In this document: positions 18,666 to 27,622 of the stretch, piece by piece
Numbering within the stretch: the stretch's first letter is position 1
How the letters are laid out: every line of letters starts with the position of its first letter
Assembly (NCBI GenBank): GCA_947493005.1
Contig: CANLOY010000009.1
Coordinates: 78,197-142,196 of the forward strand
Reading direction: 5' to 3'
DNA length: 64,000 nt
DNA from: an uncultured Roseivirga sp.
Lineage (GTDB): Bacteria; Bacteroidota; Bacteroidia; Cytophagales; Cyclobacteriaceae
The notes under the pieces: model-generated
The model's input: only the letters and a program-made list of their open reading frames with translations
What the model was told of the DNA's origin: nothing
The model's database searches: none
Program-made: the position numbers and the translations under genes

Positions 18666-18700
18666 TCTCGATTCTTTAGAGGTATTCTATTAAAAACCCG

Positions 18701-18792
18701 CTTAGTTCAAACTATTACTGAACTAAGTGTTGAGTTTCCTTTCTGTCCTTACAATAGCACATTCAAGGTGCTACGTTTATGCGTGTTGCATA
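18701..18792. promoter_or_regulatory. Three consecutive inverted repeats upstream of the GMC genes
   Basis: Within 92 bp: CTTAGTTCA (18701-18709)/TGAACTAAG (18719-18727); TAGCAC (18755-18760)/GTGCTA (18768-18773); TATGC (18778-18782)/GCATA (18788-18792). They lie 114-205 bp before the GMC start. A TATCTTTC sequence at about 18835-18842 may be a -7 box, which would place the repeats upstream of it as operator sites. A structured leader is the alternative. There are no T runs, so terminators are unlikely. Confidence 0.4.
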
Positions 18793-18905
18793 ATATCAGA
18801 CAGTGTACCACACTATTATTTTTATAGCTTTCTGCCTATCTTTCTAATCTATCCGAAAAACGCGCTGGATACGATTGTTTATTTTTTTACTCAATAATTA
18901 TCTCA

Positions 18906-20657
18906 ATGAATTTAAACCTTAATGCAAGGCAACAGAGAACCTTTGATGCTATTGTCGTTGGTTCCGGAATCAGTGGAGGTTGGGCAGCTAAAGAGCTTAG
19001 CGAAAATGGCCTCAAGACATTGGTGTTAGAACGCGGCCGAAAAGTAGAGCATATCAAAGACTATCATACGGCCGGAATGGATACCTGGGACCTACCCAAC
19101 AGAGGTAGAACTCCTAGAGATGTCGTTGAAAAGGATTACTCTAAACAGAATCGAACAGGCTATACTACAGCAGAAGCTCACAGACATTTTTTTGTTAAAG
19201 ATAGTGAGCACCCTTATCAGGAAGATTCGAGGTTTGACTGGATGAGAGGTTATCACTTAGGAGGAAGGTCAATAACCTGGGGACGGCAGAGTTATAGACT
19301 AAGCGATATAGATTTTATGGCAAACAAGAAAGATGGATTTGGAGTAGATTGGCCAGTTCGCTATAAAGATATTAAGCCATGGTACGACTATGTAGAACGC
19401 TATATAGGAGTGAATGGTGAAAATAGAGGGTTCAAACAACTGCCTGATGGACAATTTCTACCAGCAATGGAGATGAATTGTGTGGAGAAGGATTTTAGGA
19501 AAGCTGTTGAAAGCAAATGGAATAACAGGTGGGTGACTATAGGGAGAACAGCTCATTTAACGGAAATGTTGACTACTAGTCAACCCGACCATAAAAACCC
19601 GGGTGGCAGAGGAAAATGCTTGATGAGGAACAGATGTATGAGAGGGTGCCCATATGGAGGGTATTTCTCAAGTCTTTCTTCAACGCTCCCTGCTGCAGTG
19701 GCAAGTGGGAACCTTACTATTCAGACTGATGCCATTGTGCATGAGGTGATTTATGATGATAACATAGGAAAGGCAACAGGGGTTCGTGTAATAGATCAGA
19801 ATACAAAGGAGTCCACGGAATACTATGCTAAGGTGGTTTTTCTTTGTGCATCAGCAATTGCATCGGCAAGTATTTTGATGCAATCAAAGAGTCAACGTTT
19901 TCCAAACGGACTGGGAAACGATAGTGGTGAACTGGGGCATAACATCATGGACCACCATTTAGGAGTGGGAGCTTATTCTACAGTAGAAGGCTATGAGGGC
20001 AAATACTACAAAGGGCGAAGACCAAACGGTATTTACATCCCTAGATTTAGAAATTTAGGAGGGAGCTCAAATATGAATAATTTCATTCGCGGATATGGAT
20101 ACCAGGGAGGAGCAGGCCGTGAAGGATGGGGGCGTACTATTGCCGAAATGAGAAATACACGAGTAGGGGGCAATGTCAAAGATGCACTGATGGAACCAGG
20201 AGGCTGGACCATGGGATTTATGGGTTTTGGAGAAGTGCTTCCTCAACATAAGAATCACATGAGGTTGGATTATGACAACTTGGATCAGTGGGGACTACCA
20301 CAGGTTAGGTTTGATGCCGCAAATTTTCATGAAAATGAATACGAAATGAGAAAAGATATGGCAGCAGCAGGTGCAGAAATGCTGGAAGCAGCTGGGTTCA
20401 AAAACGTTGGTACCTATGACAACGGGCCGAATATGGGCTTAGGTATTCACGAGATGGGGACAGCTAGAATGGGACGAGACCCTAAAACTTCAGTATTGAA
20501 TAAGTGGAATCAGGTTCATGCCTGTAAGAATGTGTTTGTAACAGATGGTGCATTTATGACATCCTCTGGTTGTCAGAATCCATCTTTAGGATATATGGCA
20601 TTTTCAGCCAGAGCAGCAAATTATGCATCAGATCAAATTAAAAAAGGAAACCTCTAA
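18906..20657 (+). CDS. GMC-family FAD dehydrogenase large subunit (gluconate/glucoside dehydrogenase type)
   Basis: A 583-residue flavoprotein. The N-terminal dinucleotide-binding motif is VVGSGISGGWAAKEL, and the C-terminal GMC motif is HEMGTARMGRDP followed by CQNPSLGYMAF. Cys residues C238, C244 and C248 form C-x5-C-x3-C (KCLMRNRCMRGC), the same spacing as the [3Fe-4S] ligands in the catalytic subunit of Burkholderia-type FAD glucose dehydrogenase. The protein lacks its own signal peptide; the next gene, 3 bp downstream, encodes the Tat-type small subunit that would carry it across the membrane. Family members oxidise sugars or glycosides in the periplasm, often at C3. The substrate and the electron acceptor are not visible; no cytochrome subunit gene is adjacent. 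Confidence 0.88.
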   Translation: MNLNLNARQQRTFDAIVVGSGISGGWAAKELSENGLKTLVLERGRKVEHIKDYHTAGMDTWDLPNRGRTPRDVVEKDYSKQNRTGYTTAEAHRHFFVKDSEHPYQEDSRFDWMRGYHLGGRSITWGRQSYRLSDIDFMANKKDGFGVDWPVRYKDIKPWYDYVERYIGVNGENRGFKQLPDGQFLPAMEMNCVEKDFRKAVESKWNNRWVTIGRTAHLTEMLTTSQPDHKNPGGRGKCLMRNRCMRGCPYGGYFSSLSSTLPAAVASGNLTIQTDAIVHEVIYDDNIGKATGVRVIDQNTKESTEYYAKVVFLCASAIASASILMQSKSQRFPNGLGNDSGELGHNIMDHHLGVGAYSTVEGYEGKYYKGRRPNGIYIPRFRNLGGSSNMNNFIRGYGYQGGAGREGWGRTIAEMRNTRVGGNVKDALMEPGGWTMGFMGFGEVLPQHKNHMRLDYDNLDQWGLPQVRFDAANFHENEYEMRKDMAAAGAEMLEAAGFKNVGTYDNGPNMGLGIHEMGTARMGRDPKTSVLNKWNQVHACKNVFVTDGAFMTSSGCQNPSLGYMAFSARAANYASDQIKKGNL

Positions 20658-20660
20658 ATC

Positions 20661-21284
20661 ATGGAAAGAAGAGAAGCACTTAAAAATATTGGCTTTGGTT
20701 CGGCAGCTTTGTTTTCATCAAGTATGCTGTTTGGTGCCATGCAGGGTTGCTCGGCATCACCTGAGGTAAACTGGGTACCAGTTTTTTTCACTCCCGAGGA
20801 GGCTGCTCAAATGGAAAAAATTTGTGAAGCTATAGCACCAAAAACAAATACCCCCGGGGCAATTGATGCTGGAGTACCGAGTCATTTGGATCAGTCCTTT
20901 GCCGTGTTAAACTCAGAAAAGGAATCAGAATATTTTAAACAAGGGCTCTCTGTTTTTGTCGATAACTTTAACGAAAGTCAGGAAGTATCATTTAACAAAG
21001 CTAGCGTACAACAGATAACTGATGTGATAAATAGTTATTTTAGAAGGTACAATGATAATCCAGATATTCTAAAACGTTATCGTGAAACGTTTGGAGATGC
21101 TGGAGAGAAATCAGATGAGTTTGTTGAAGCTCACTTTGTGACTACTGCCGTTGACGCAACTTTTAGAAGTTACTTCACGTCAGAATTGATAGGAGAAGAG
21201 GTGATGGCCTATGACCCTGTACCACAAAATTACAATGGATGTATTCCACTTAAGCCAGGACAAAAGTCATGGTCTAGTGTGTGA
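20661..21284 (+). CDS. Gluconate 2-dehydrogenase subunit 3 family protein (small subunit)
   Basis: A 207-residue protein. The N-terminus has an Arg pair (MERREALKNIG) before a hydrophobic stretch and an AMQGC that could be a lipobox, so export by Tat and lipid anchoring are plausible. The mature part (FFTPEEAAQMEKICEAIAPKTNTPGAIDAGV) is typical of the subunit 3 family, which folds with the GMC subunit and carries it out by the hitch-hiker route. It lies 3 bp after the GMC gene, and a terminator follows. There is only one such gene for two GMC paralogues. Confidence 0.88.
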   Translation: MERREALKNIGFGSAALFSSSMLFGAMQGCSASPEVNWVPVFFTPEEAAQMEKICEAIAPKTNTPGAIDAGVPSHLDQSFAVLNSEKESEYFKQGLSVFVDNFNESQEVSFNKASVQQITDVINSYFRRYNDNPDILKRYRETFGDAGEKSDEFVEAHFVTTAVDATFRSYFTSELIGEEVMAYDPVPQNYNGCIPLKPGQKSWSSV

Positions 21285-21301
21285 TCATTATAAATCGAAC
21301 G

Positions 21302-21332
21302 AAAAGCCCTGCTCAACACGGGGCTTTTTATT
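21302..21332 (+). terminator. Hairpin terminator between the small subunit and second GMC gene
   Basis: AAAAGCCC (21302-21309) and GGGCTTTT (21321-21328) with an 11-nt loop and following Ts. It separates the first GMC/subunit 3 pair from the second GMC gene, so the second gene may be expressed less or by read-through. Confidence 0.8.
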
Positions 21333-21361
21333 TTCGGTAAACACTCTTTTGAATACTAATA

Positions 21362-23074
21362 ATGAATAATCAGAATAACCACCGCTTCGATGCAATTGTA
21401 GTAGGTTCGGGAATTACAGGTGGCTGGGCTGCCAAGGAATTAACTGAAAATGGGCTGAATACTTTGGTGCTTGAAAGAGGACGGAAAGTTGAACACCTCA
21501 AAGACTATACTACTGCCATGAAAGACAAATGGGACTTACCTAACAGAGGGAAGGTACCAGGATCTGAAATGGAGAAAGATTATCCAAAACAAGGAAGAAC
21601 CGGCTATACAATAGATCAGGCAGGGAAGCACTTCTTTGTGAAAGATAGTGAGCACCCATACCAGGAAAAGAGACGCTTCGACTGGATGAGAGGTTATCAT
21701 TTGGGAGGTAGATCAATCACCTGGGGAAGGCAATCCTATCGTTTAAGTCCTATGGACTTTGAAGCTAACTTAAAAGAAGGTATAGCAGTTGATTGGCCAG
21801 TGAGGTACAAAGATATAGCTCCATGGTACGACCATGTAGAAAGGTTTATTGGGGTAAGTGGTGAAAACCGTGGTTTCAGACAATTGCCCGATGGTCAATT
21901 TCTTCCTCCAATGGAAATGAACTGTGTCGAGTCTCACTTCATGAATGAAGTGGAATCCAAAATAAAAAACCGGTTTGTCACCATTGGTAGGACAGCTCAT
22001 TTGACTGGCCCATTGAACCATGAAAATCATGGGAATAGGACTAACTGCATGTACAGAAACCGATGTAGAAGAGGGTGTCCTTATGGAGGTTATTTTAGTA
22101 GTCTGTCATCAACCTTGCCAGCAGCGGAAGCTACAGGGAAGCTCACTGTGGTTACAGATGCTATTGTTCATGAAGTGATTTATGATGAACATAATAAAAA
22201 AGCAACTGGAGTTAGGGTAATTGACAGTAATTCTGGAGAATCGACAGAGTACTTTGCTAAAGTTATTTTCTTGTGTGCTTCTGCAATAGCCTCTGCATCA
22301 ATTATGATGCAATCCAAAAGCAATCGTTTTCCCAATGGTATGGGGAATGACTCGGAAGAATTGGGACATAATATTATGGATCATCACTTGGAAGTTGGTG
22401 CTTATGGAAAGTTTGAGGGGTTTGAAGATAAATACCATAAGGGGCGTAGACCCAATGGTATTTACATTCCAAGATTCAGGAATATAGATAAGAAATCGAG
22501 GGTAGATGGTTTTGTTAGAGGTTACGGCTATCAGGGTAGTGCATCTCGTAATAACTGGACAGCTAACATAGCAGAAATGGCAGTTGGAGGAGAAGTTAAA
22601 GACAAAATGCAATATCCTGGAGAATGGACAATGGGACTGGAAGGTTTTGGTGAGTGTTTACCTGATCACAAGAATCAAATGACACTGGACTACAATCGGA
22701 AAGATAAATGGGGTTTACCAACGGTTGTTTTTGATGCCGGATTTGGGCAGAATGAACTTGCTATGAGGGAGGACATAGCAGAACAAGCTGCCGAAATGTT
22801 GGAAACAGCCGGATTTAGCAATGTGGAAACATACGACCTTGGTGCCAACATGGGTTTGGGTATACATGAAATGGGTACTGCTAGAATGGGTAGGGACCCT
22901 AAAACCTCGGTTTTAAATGGCTGGAACCAGGTGCATTCTGTAAAGAACGTATTTGTGACAGATGGATCTTTTATGACCTCTTCAGCATGTCAAAACCCTT
23001 CATTAACTTATATGGCCTTTACGGCAAGAGCAGCAAACTATGCTGTTGACCAGTTAAAAAAGGACAATCTTTAG
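21362..23074 (+). CDS. GMC-family FAD dehydrogenase large subunit, second paralogue
   Basis: A 570-residue paralogue of the gene at 18906, evidently a tandem duplicate: the same VVGSGITGGWAAKEL FAD motif, the same SEHPYQE and RSITWGRQSYRLS blocks, the same HEMGTARMGRDP and CQNPSL end. The Cys triad is kept at C229, C235 and C239 (NCMYRNRCRRGC), consistent with a [3Fe-4S] cluster. It has no signal peptide, so it probably depends on the single small subunit encoded between the two. The main differences lie in residues about 370-440, near the substrate side, which suggests different sugar specificity. The start ATG at 21362 follows a terminator by about 30 bp. Confidence 0.88.
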   Translation: MNNQNNHRFDAIVVGSGITGGWAAKELTENGLNTLVLERGRKVEHLKDYTTAMKDKWDLPNRGKVPGSEMEKDYPKQGRTGYTIDQAGKHFFVKDSEHPYQEKRRFDWMRGYHLGGRSITWGRQSYRLSPMDFEANLKEGIAVDWPVRYKDIAPWYDHVERFIGVSGENRGFRQLPDGQFLPPMEMNCVESHFMNEVESKIKNRFVTIGRTAHLTGPLNHENHGNRTNCMYRNRCRRGCPYGGYFSSLSSTLPAAEATGKLTVVTDAIVHEVIYDEHNKKATGVRVIDSNSGESTEYFAKVIFLCASAIASASIMMQSKSNRFPNGMGNDSEELGHNIMDHHLEVGAYGKFEGFEDKYHKGRRPNGIYIPRFRNIDKKSRVDGFVRGYGYQGSASRNNWTANIAEMAVGGEVKDKMQYPGEWTMGLEGFGECLPDHKNQMTLDYNRKDKWGLPTVVFDAGFGQNELAMREDIAEQAAEMLETAGFSNVETYDLGANMGLGIHEMGTARMGRDPKTSVLNGWNQVHSVKNVFVTDGSFMTSSACQNPSLTYMAFTARAANYAVDQLKKDNL

Positions 23075-23152
23075 TAAAAAATAGACACGGCAACGGATTA
23101 AAACACTTTTGCAAATGCATTCGGTATATTCATAAGACAGAACACTAAGGTT

Positions 23153-24751
23153 TTGAACTCACTGAATATTACGTTACAAAAAAAGCTTGTCTCGAGAGGT
23201 ATCTTTTTGATAACCCTCTTATTCTGCACATCGAGCTTATTTGGATTTGAAGTGTTTGATATTTCTGACTCAGGTCATTATCAGGATGCGGATTCCATTC
23301 AGGCTTTTCAAGGAGATACTGACCTGAGAAGTTTGCTTCTGGGTGTTTTCTTTGGCCTAATGACGGTAATGGCGCTGTACAATTTGTTATTGTACTTTTC
23401 ATTAAAAGATAAAGCCTATTTGCTCTATGTAGGAGCTACCATCTTTGCTATTCTAACAACTGTTTCAACCAATGGACTTGGCGACCAGTATTTATGGTCA
23501 AATCAGCCTGGTTTGGATAGACAAGTTTATGTGACTTTCGCTGGTATTAGTATGACCTTCTCAAGCAGGTTTGCTGCCGTATTCTTAAAACTTCAGGAGT
23601 TTAACAAGCGTCTCGATCAATACATGTGGCTCATTGCAGGGCTTGGGTTATTGATGTCCATTTTGACCTTGTTTTACACTGTCGATGAAATACTTGGTTT
23701 TGCCCGATGGCTTGTGCTACTATCATTTCCGTCATACTTTGTAGTTGGTTATATCATGTACAGGAAAGGTTTTAAACCCGCACTTTTCTATTTGATTGCC
23801 TGGGTGCCTTACATACTAGGGTTGGTTATTAGAACTATGCATGGTGCTGGATGGTTACCCACTAATTTTTTCACCTTGACTTCTATTGAATTTGGAGGAG
23901 CTTTGGAAATTGTACTCTTGTCATTTGCGCTGGCAGACAGAATCAGAGGAATGCGTAAAGAGATAGCTGAAAAGGAATTAGAAAAAGAACAGTTCAAGAC
24001 CAGGTTATTAGAAGAACAGAATGAGGTTTTGGAGAAAAAAGTCGATGAACGTACCAAAGCACTTTCTGAAGCCAATGCTACTAAAGACAAGTTTTTTTCC
24101 ATCATCGCCCATGACCTGAGAAGCCCCATGATAGGACTTCAGGGAGTTGGTCAGAAGTTGGAATACTTCATAAGAAAAAATAAGCAGGAGAAGTTACTTG
24201 AAATGGGAGGACGTATTGATCAATCCATTGATCAATTGAATCACTTGCTTAACAACCTCTTGAACTGGGCCACTTCTCAAACCGGGGGAATTCCTCATAA
24301 TCCGGAAAAAATTAATCTGACTGAATTGATGGATGAGAATGTGAAGTTGTATGAATCATTAGCACAATCGAAGGATATCTCCATTGCCTACAAAATGGAA
24401 GAGATACATGCTTATGTGGATGCTAACTCAATTTCAACGGTGATCCGAAACCTGTTGAGCAATGCTATCAAATTCACAAAAGTAGGAGGTGAGATATTGG
24501 TAAAAGGTGAGATAATTGGAGAGCAATCCTATTTGAGCATTGAAGATGAAGGTACTGGTATGAAACAAGAACAACTTGATGATCTTTTTAAGGCGAACAT
24601 AAGAAGTATACCAGGCACAACCAATGAGAAAGGTTTTGGGCTTGGACTAAAACTCTGTAAAGAATTTGTAGAAATGAACAGAGGTACCATTTCTGTTACT
24701 AGTAGCGGAATAGGTAGTGTTTTTAAAATAATTGTACCTGCTTATCAATAG
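23153..24751 (+). CDS. 7TM-DISM sensor histidine kinase
   Basis: A 532-residue kinase starting at a TTG (23153) with an AAGG a few bases upstream; no ATG fits the signal region. After a signal sequence (to about residue 31) and only some 25 extracellular residues come seven hydrophobic segments (about 55-270) of the 7TMR-DISM type, then a coiled coil (to about 305), a HisKA domain with H320 (FSIIAHDLRSP) and a HATPase_c domain with N box (RNLLSNAIKFT) and GFGLGLKL G box. The usual extracellular DISM ligand domain is absent, so sensing must be by the membrane part or a partner. Next gene starts 8 bp downstream; its kinase core is nearly the same. Confidence 0.88.
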   Translation: MNSLNITLQKKLVSRGIFLITLLFCTSSLFGFEVFDISDSGHYQDADSIQAFQGDTDLRSLLLGVFFGLMTVMALYNLLLYFSLKDKAYLLYVGATIFAILTTVSTNGLGDQYLWSNQPGLDRQVYVTFAGISMTFSSRFAAVFLKLQEFNKRLDQYMWLIAGLGLLMSILTLFYTVDEILGFARWLVLLSFPSYFVVGYIMYRKGFKPALFYLIAWVPYILGLVIRTMHGAGWLPTNFFTLTSIEFGGALEIVLLSFALADRIRGMRKEIAEKELEKEQFKTRLLEEQNEVLEKKVDERTKALSEANATKDKFFSIIAHDLRSPMIGLQGVGQKLEYFIRKNKQEKLLEMGGRIDQSIDQLNHLLNNLLNWATSQTGGIPHNPEKINLTELMDENVKLYESLAQSKDISIAYKMEEIHAYVDANSISTVIRNLLSNAIKFTKVGGEILVKGEIIGEQSYLSIEDEGTGMKQEQLDDLFKANIRSIPGTTNEKGFGLGLKLCKEFVEMNRGTISVTSSGIGSVFKIIVPAYQ

Positions 24752-24759
24752 TTTATTCT

Positions 24760-26751
24760 ATGCATAGATTTTTTCAGATAGTCTTATATGTATGCTTAAG
24801 CATACCACTTTATTCACAAACCGGACTAGAAATAGAGAATTCAATCAAAGGAACTAAAAATAAGGCGGGTGTGGATAGCCTCTTTGTAAAAATTGAGGAA
24901 AGTAATTTTCCCGCAGATGAGTCAATTGCGTTTTATCAGTTACTGGCTGATAAATGTAACCAAATAAAGTATGGAAAAGGGCAGGGACTGGCATTGGCTA
25001 AGACTGGTACATTGCTGCTGAGCAAAGCCAGTTATGACTCTGCGAAAAATGTGTTGATTCAAGCAGAGCAAATCTTAAAATCTGAGAATGAAATTTATGA
25101 GGCTTCCAGGGTCGATTTTGATCTGGCTGTGACGTACTATTCTATGGGACAATTTGATTTAGCTGCTCAGACAGTGATAGATGACCTGGATTTGATCAAA
25201 GAGGTCAATGCAAGTCAGTACAATACTTTGCTCAGAACAGTAGGAGAAATCTATCGTGGAGCTAATAACCTTGAGTCTGCTGCGCATTATTTGAAAATTG
25301 CTATTTCTCATTCCAAAGAAACAAATAGTACTGATGCCTTGGCTTATAACCTCAATAGGCTCGGGGTGGTTTATTATCAAGACTCGAAGCATGAGCCAGC
25401 CAAAGAGAGCCTGGAGGAATCTCTGAAAATTGCACAAGAAATTGGATTGGATAGAGCAATCACCATGAATCTCAACGATATGGGAGAGCTTTACTTTGCG
25501 CTAAAGGATTACGAGCGTTGTATTGAACTTTATGAAATTGCTCTGGAAAGAGATATGATAGATGGAGATCGGGCAAATACTTATAACAATGTAGCGCGAT
25601 TGAACAGAGAATTGGGTAATTATCAAGAAGCCATAGATTATGCTACAAAAGCACATGTTTTGGCAAAAGGAATTAAGTCACAACCACATATCGTTGATGC
25701 GGAAAAGATTTTGGCTGACAGCTATCGGGATATCTCGAATTTTAAGAAGGCAACAGAATTTTATAGCGCATATATTGTCAGTCGTGATTCTTTATACAAA
25801 GTGGAGGTGCAAAGGCAGTTGGCTGAAGTAGATGCCAAATATCAGACTGAGAAGAAAGAACTAGAGATCATAAACCTTACAGAAAAAGAAGAGATTCAAA
25901 GATCAAGAAAACAAGTTTACCTATTTGGTTTGATCATATTAGGCATTTTTTTAGTACTCGTCCTGCTTTTACTAAAACAGATTTCGGCTAACAAAAGAAA
26001 AATTGAGAGTCAGAAACTGAAACTGGAAGAATTGAATACAACCAAAGACAGGTTTTTCTCTATTATTGCTCATGACCTAAGAAGTCCCATGATTGGACTT
26101 CAGGGAGTTGGCCAGAAACTGGAATACTTTATTAAGAAAAACAAGCAGGAAAAACTACTTGAAATGGGAGGTAGAATTGATCAATCCATTGATCAATTGA
26201 ACCACCTGCTTAATAACCTCTTAAACTGGGCCACTTCTCAAATCGGAGGTGTTCCTCATAATCCAGAGAAAACTAATTTGACCGAATTGATCGATGAGAA
26301 TGTGAGGCTGTATGAATCATTGGCACAATCAAAAGACATCTCAATTGACTGCGAGCTGGGGGAAGTATATGCTTATGTGGATGCCAATTCAATTTCAACA
26401 GTGATCCGAAACTTATTGAGCAATGCTATAAAATTCACCAAAGTAGGAGGAGAGGTGGTTGTAAGAGGTGAAATGGCAGGAGGGAAATCTGAATTAAGCA
26501 TTCAGGATCAGGGCCAGGGAATTGAGTCAGAAAGACTCCATCAGTTATTTATAACCGACCTCAAAAGCACACCGGGAACAACTAGCGAGAAGGGCTTTGG
26601 ACTTGGATTGAAACTTTGTAAAGAGTTTGTGGATATAAACAAAGGCACTATTGAGGTGAATTCAGTGATGGAAAAGGGAACAACTTTTACGATCAAATTA
26701 CCTACTAACACCAAGAGTATTGTTGGTAAACCCGATATAGTACATTCATAA
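24760..26751 (+). CDS. TPR-sensor histidine kinase
   Basis: A 663-residue kinase: signal peptide (MHRFFQIVLYVCLSIPLYSQ), about nine TPR-like helical repeats in the periplasm (residues about 25-345), a coiled coil, one membrane helix (about 386-408), a HisKA domain with H438 (FSIIAHDLRSP) and HATPase_c domain. From about residue 425 the protein matches the upstream kinase almost residue for residue, yet the sensor is wholly different. It starts 8 bp after the upstream kinase, so both are likely co-transcribed, and the LytTR regulator follows 88 bp later. It probably phosphorylates the same regulator in response to a different cue. Confidence 0.9.
   Translation: MHRFFQIVLYVCLSIPLYSQTGLEIENSIKGTKNKAGVDSLFVKIEESNFPADESIAFYQLLADKCNQIKYGKGQGLALAKTGTLLLSKASYDSAKNVLIQAEQILKSENEIYEASRVDFDLAVTYYSMGQFDLAAQTVIDDLDLIKEVNASQYNTLLRTVGEIYRGANNLESAAHYLKIAISHSKETNSTDALAYNLNRLGVVYYQDSKHEPAKESLEESLKIAQEIGLDRAITMNLNDMGELYFALKDYERCIELYEIALERDMIDGDRANTYNNVARLNRELGNYQEAIDYATKAHVLAKGIKSQPHIVDAEKILADSYRDISNFKKATEFYSAYIVSRDSLYKVEVQRQLAEVDAKYQTEKKELEIINLTEKEEIQRSRKQVYLFGLIILGIFLVLVLLLLKQISANKRKIESQKLKLEELNTTKDRFFSIIAHDLRSPMIGLQGVGQKLEYFIKKNKQEKLLEMGGRIDQSIDQLNHLLNNLLNWATSQIGGVPHNPEKTNLTELIDENVRLYESLAQSKDISIDCELGEVYAYVDANSISTVIRNLLSNAIKFTKVGGEVVVRGEMAGGKSELSIQDQGQGIESERLHQLFITDLKSTPGTTSEKGFGLGLKLCKEFVDINKGTIEVNSVMEKGTTFTIKLPTNTKSIVGKPDIVHS
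26030..26690 (+). repeat. Second copy of a duplicated kinase core (first copy about 24065-24750)
   Basis: The HisKA/HATPase coding DNA of the two adjacent kinases is strongly alike, with long exact stretches (for example the region coding ATGGGAGG to TTGAACTGGGCCACTTCTC, with mostly third-base changes). By eye it is roughly 85 percent identical in the H-box part. The copies are direct repeats about 1.96 kb apart. Confidence 0.8.
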
Positions 26752-26772
26752 CTCACGGCTTTTTTTATGAAG

Positions 26773-26806
26773 TTTACGCCATGTTAAGATTCCTTTGCGC
26801 ACATTC
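26773..26806 (+). promoter_or_regulatory. Putative LytTR site pair upstream of the LytTR regulator
   Basis: TTTACGCCATGTT begins at 26773 and TTTGCGCACATTC begins at 26794, a spacing of exactly 21 bp. The same element pair with the same spacing occurs at 28552/28573 and 37731/37752. Two direct repeats two helical turns apart is the usual arrangement for LytTR dimers, so autoregulation is likely. The second element ends 34 bp before the ATG. Confidence 0.55.
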
Positions 26807-26839
26807 CACCATTCAAACTGAAAATTGAATCTATATTTC

Positions 26840-27601
26840 ATGGAAAGCGATACAGATAAGTTAAAGAGGCAAATGAACATTCTAATCGTTGAAGATGAGC
26901 CAAACTATGCAGACACTTTAGAGATGTTTGTCGATAACTTGGGTTATGAGGTAGTAGGAATTGCCAGTAATGGAAAAGGTGCCATTGACTTGTTCAATGA
27001 ACATAACCCTGACCTGGTGCTGATGGACATTCACCTAGAGGGTGAGTTGACAGGTATCGATCTCGCCAGAATCTTTCAAGGGCAGCGAGCGACACCTATC
27101 ATATTCATTACCTCATTCGATGATAAGGAGACTTTCGGTAAAGCCAAACAGACGGCTCCTTATGCATATTTGATTAAGCCATTTGAACCAGAGGCATTAC
27201 AAAGAAGTATAGAATTGGCCTTTCAGCATGCTTTTGCAGAAGGAGATCAGGTATTTGAGAACAATGAAGAAGTGGTTTTAGCATCTTCGTGCTTTTTTGT
27301 GAAGGACAGAAACAAATTGATCAAGATCAAGCTTGATGAAATTTTATGGGTAGAGGTTGAAGATAAGTACTGTATGCTGTATACCAGAGAAAGAAAATTT
27401 ACGCTTAGACAGTCTTTGAAAGACTTAGCAGAGAAATTAGACCCATCACTTTTCGTCCAAACGCATAGATCTTTTATCGTGAATGCGGCTGAAATTGATG
27501 ATATAGATATGAGCTTGTTTATCGTACGCATCAATGGTGCTGAGGTGCCTTTGGGACGTGCACATAAAGATGAGCTGATCAAAAGACTACAAATGCTCTA
27601 A
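26840..27601 (+). CDS. LytTR-family response regulator
   Basis: From the ATG at 26840 the protein has 253 residues; an upstream in-frame TTG (26825) adds five. The receiver domain (about 13-130) has the acidic pair ED (18-19), phospho-acceptor D63 (VLMDIHLEG), Thr/Ser in FITSFDD and Lys in LIKPFEP. The LytTR DNA-binding domain (about 150-253) has the conserved ILWVEVEDKY, RQSLKDL, FVQTHRSFIVN and VPLGRAHKDEL. It lies downstream of two kinases and is probably phosphorylated by them. Element pairs typical for LytTR proteins are found in its own promoter and in front of two downstream genes. Confidence 0.93.
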   Translation: MESDTDKLKRQMNILIVEDEPNYADTLEMFVDNLGYEVVGIASNGKGAIDLFNEHNPDLVLMDIHLEGELTGIDLARIFQGQRATPIIFITSFDDKETFGKAKQTAPYAYLIKPFEPEALQRSIELAFQHAFAEGDQVFENNEEVVLASSCFFVKDRNKLIKIKLDEILWVEVEDKYCMLYTRERKFTLRQSLKDLAEKLDPSLFVQTHRSFIVNAAEIDDIDMSLFIVRINGAEVPLGRAHKDELIKRLQML

Positions 27602-27622
27602 CACTCACTAAAACCAATCAAC

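Noticed and set aside
18755..18787. GCACATTC and TTTATGCGTG as another LytTR-type pair before the GMC gene
   Set aside because: The spacing is 24 bp with only partial match, so it does not fit the exact 21-bp rule of the other three sites.
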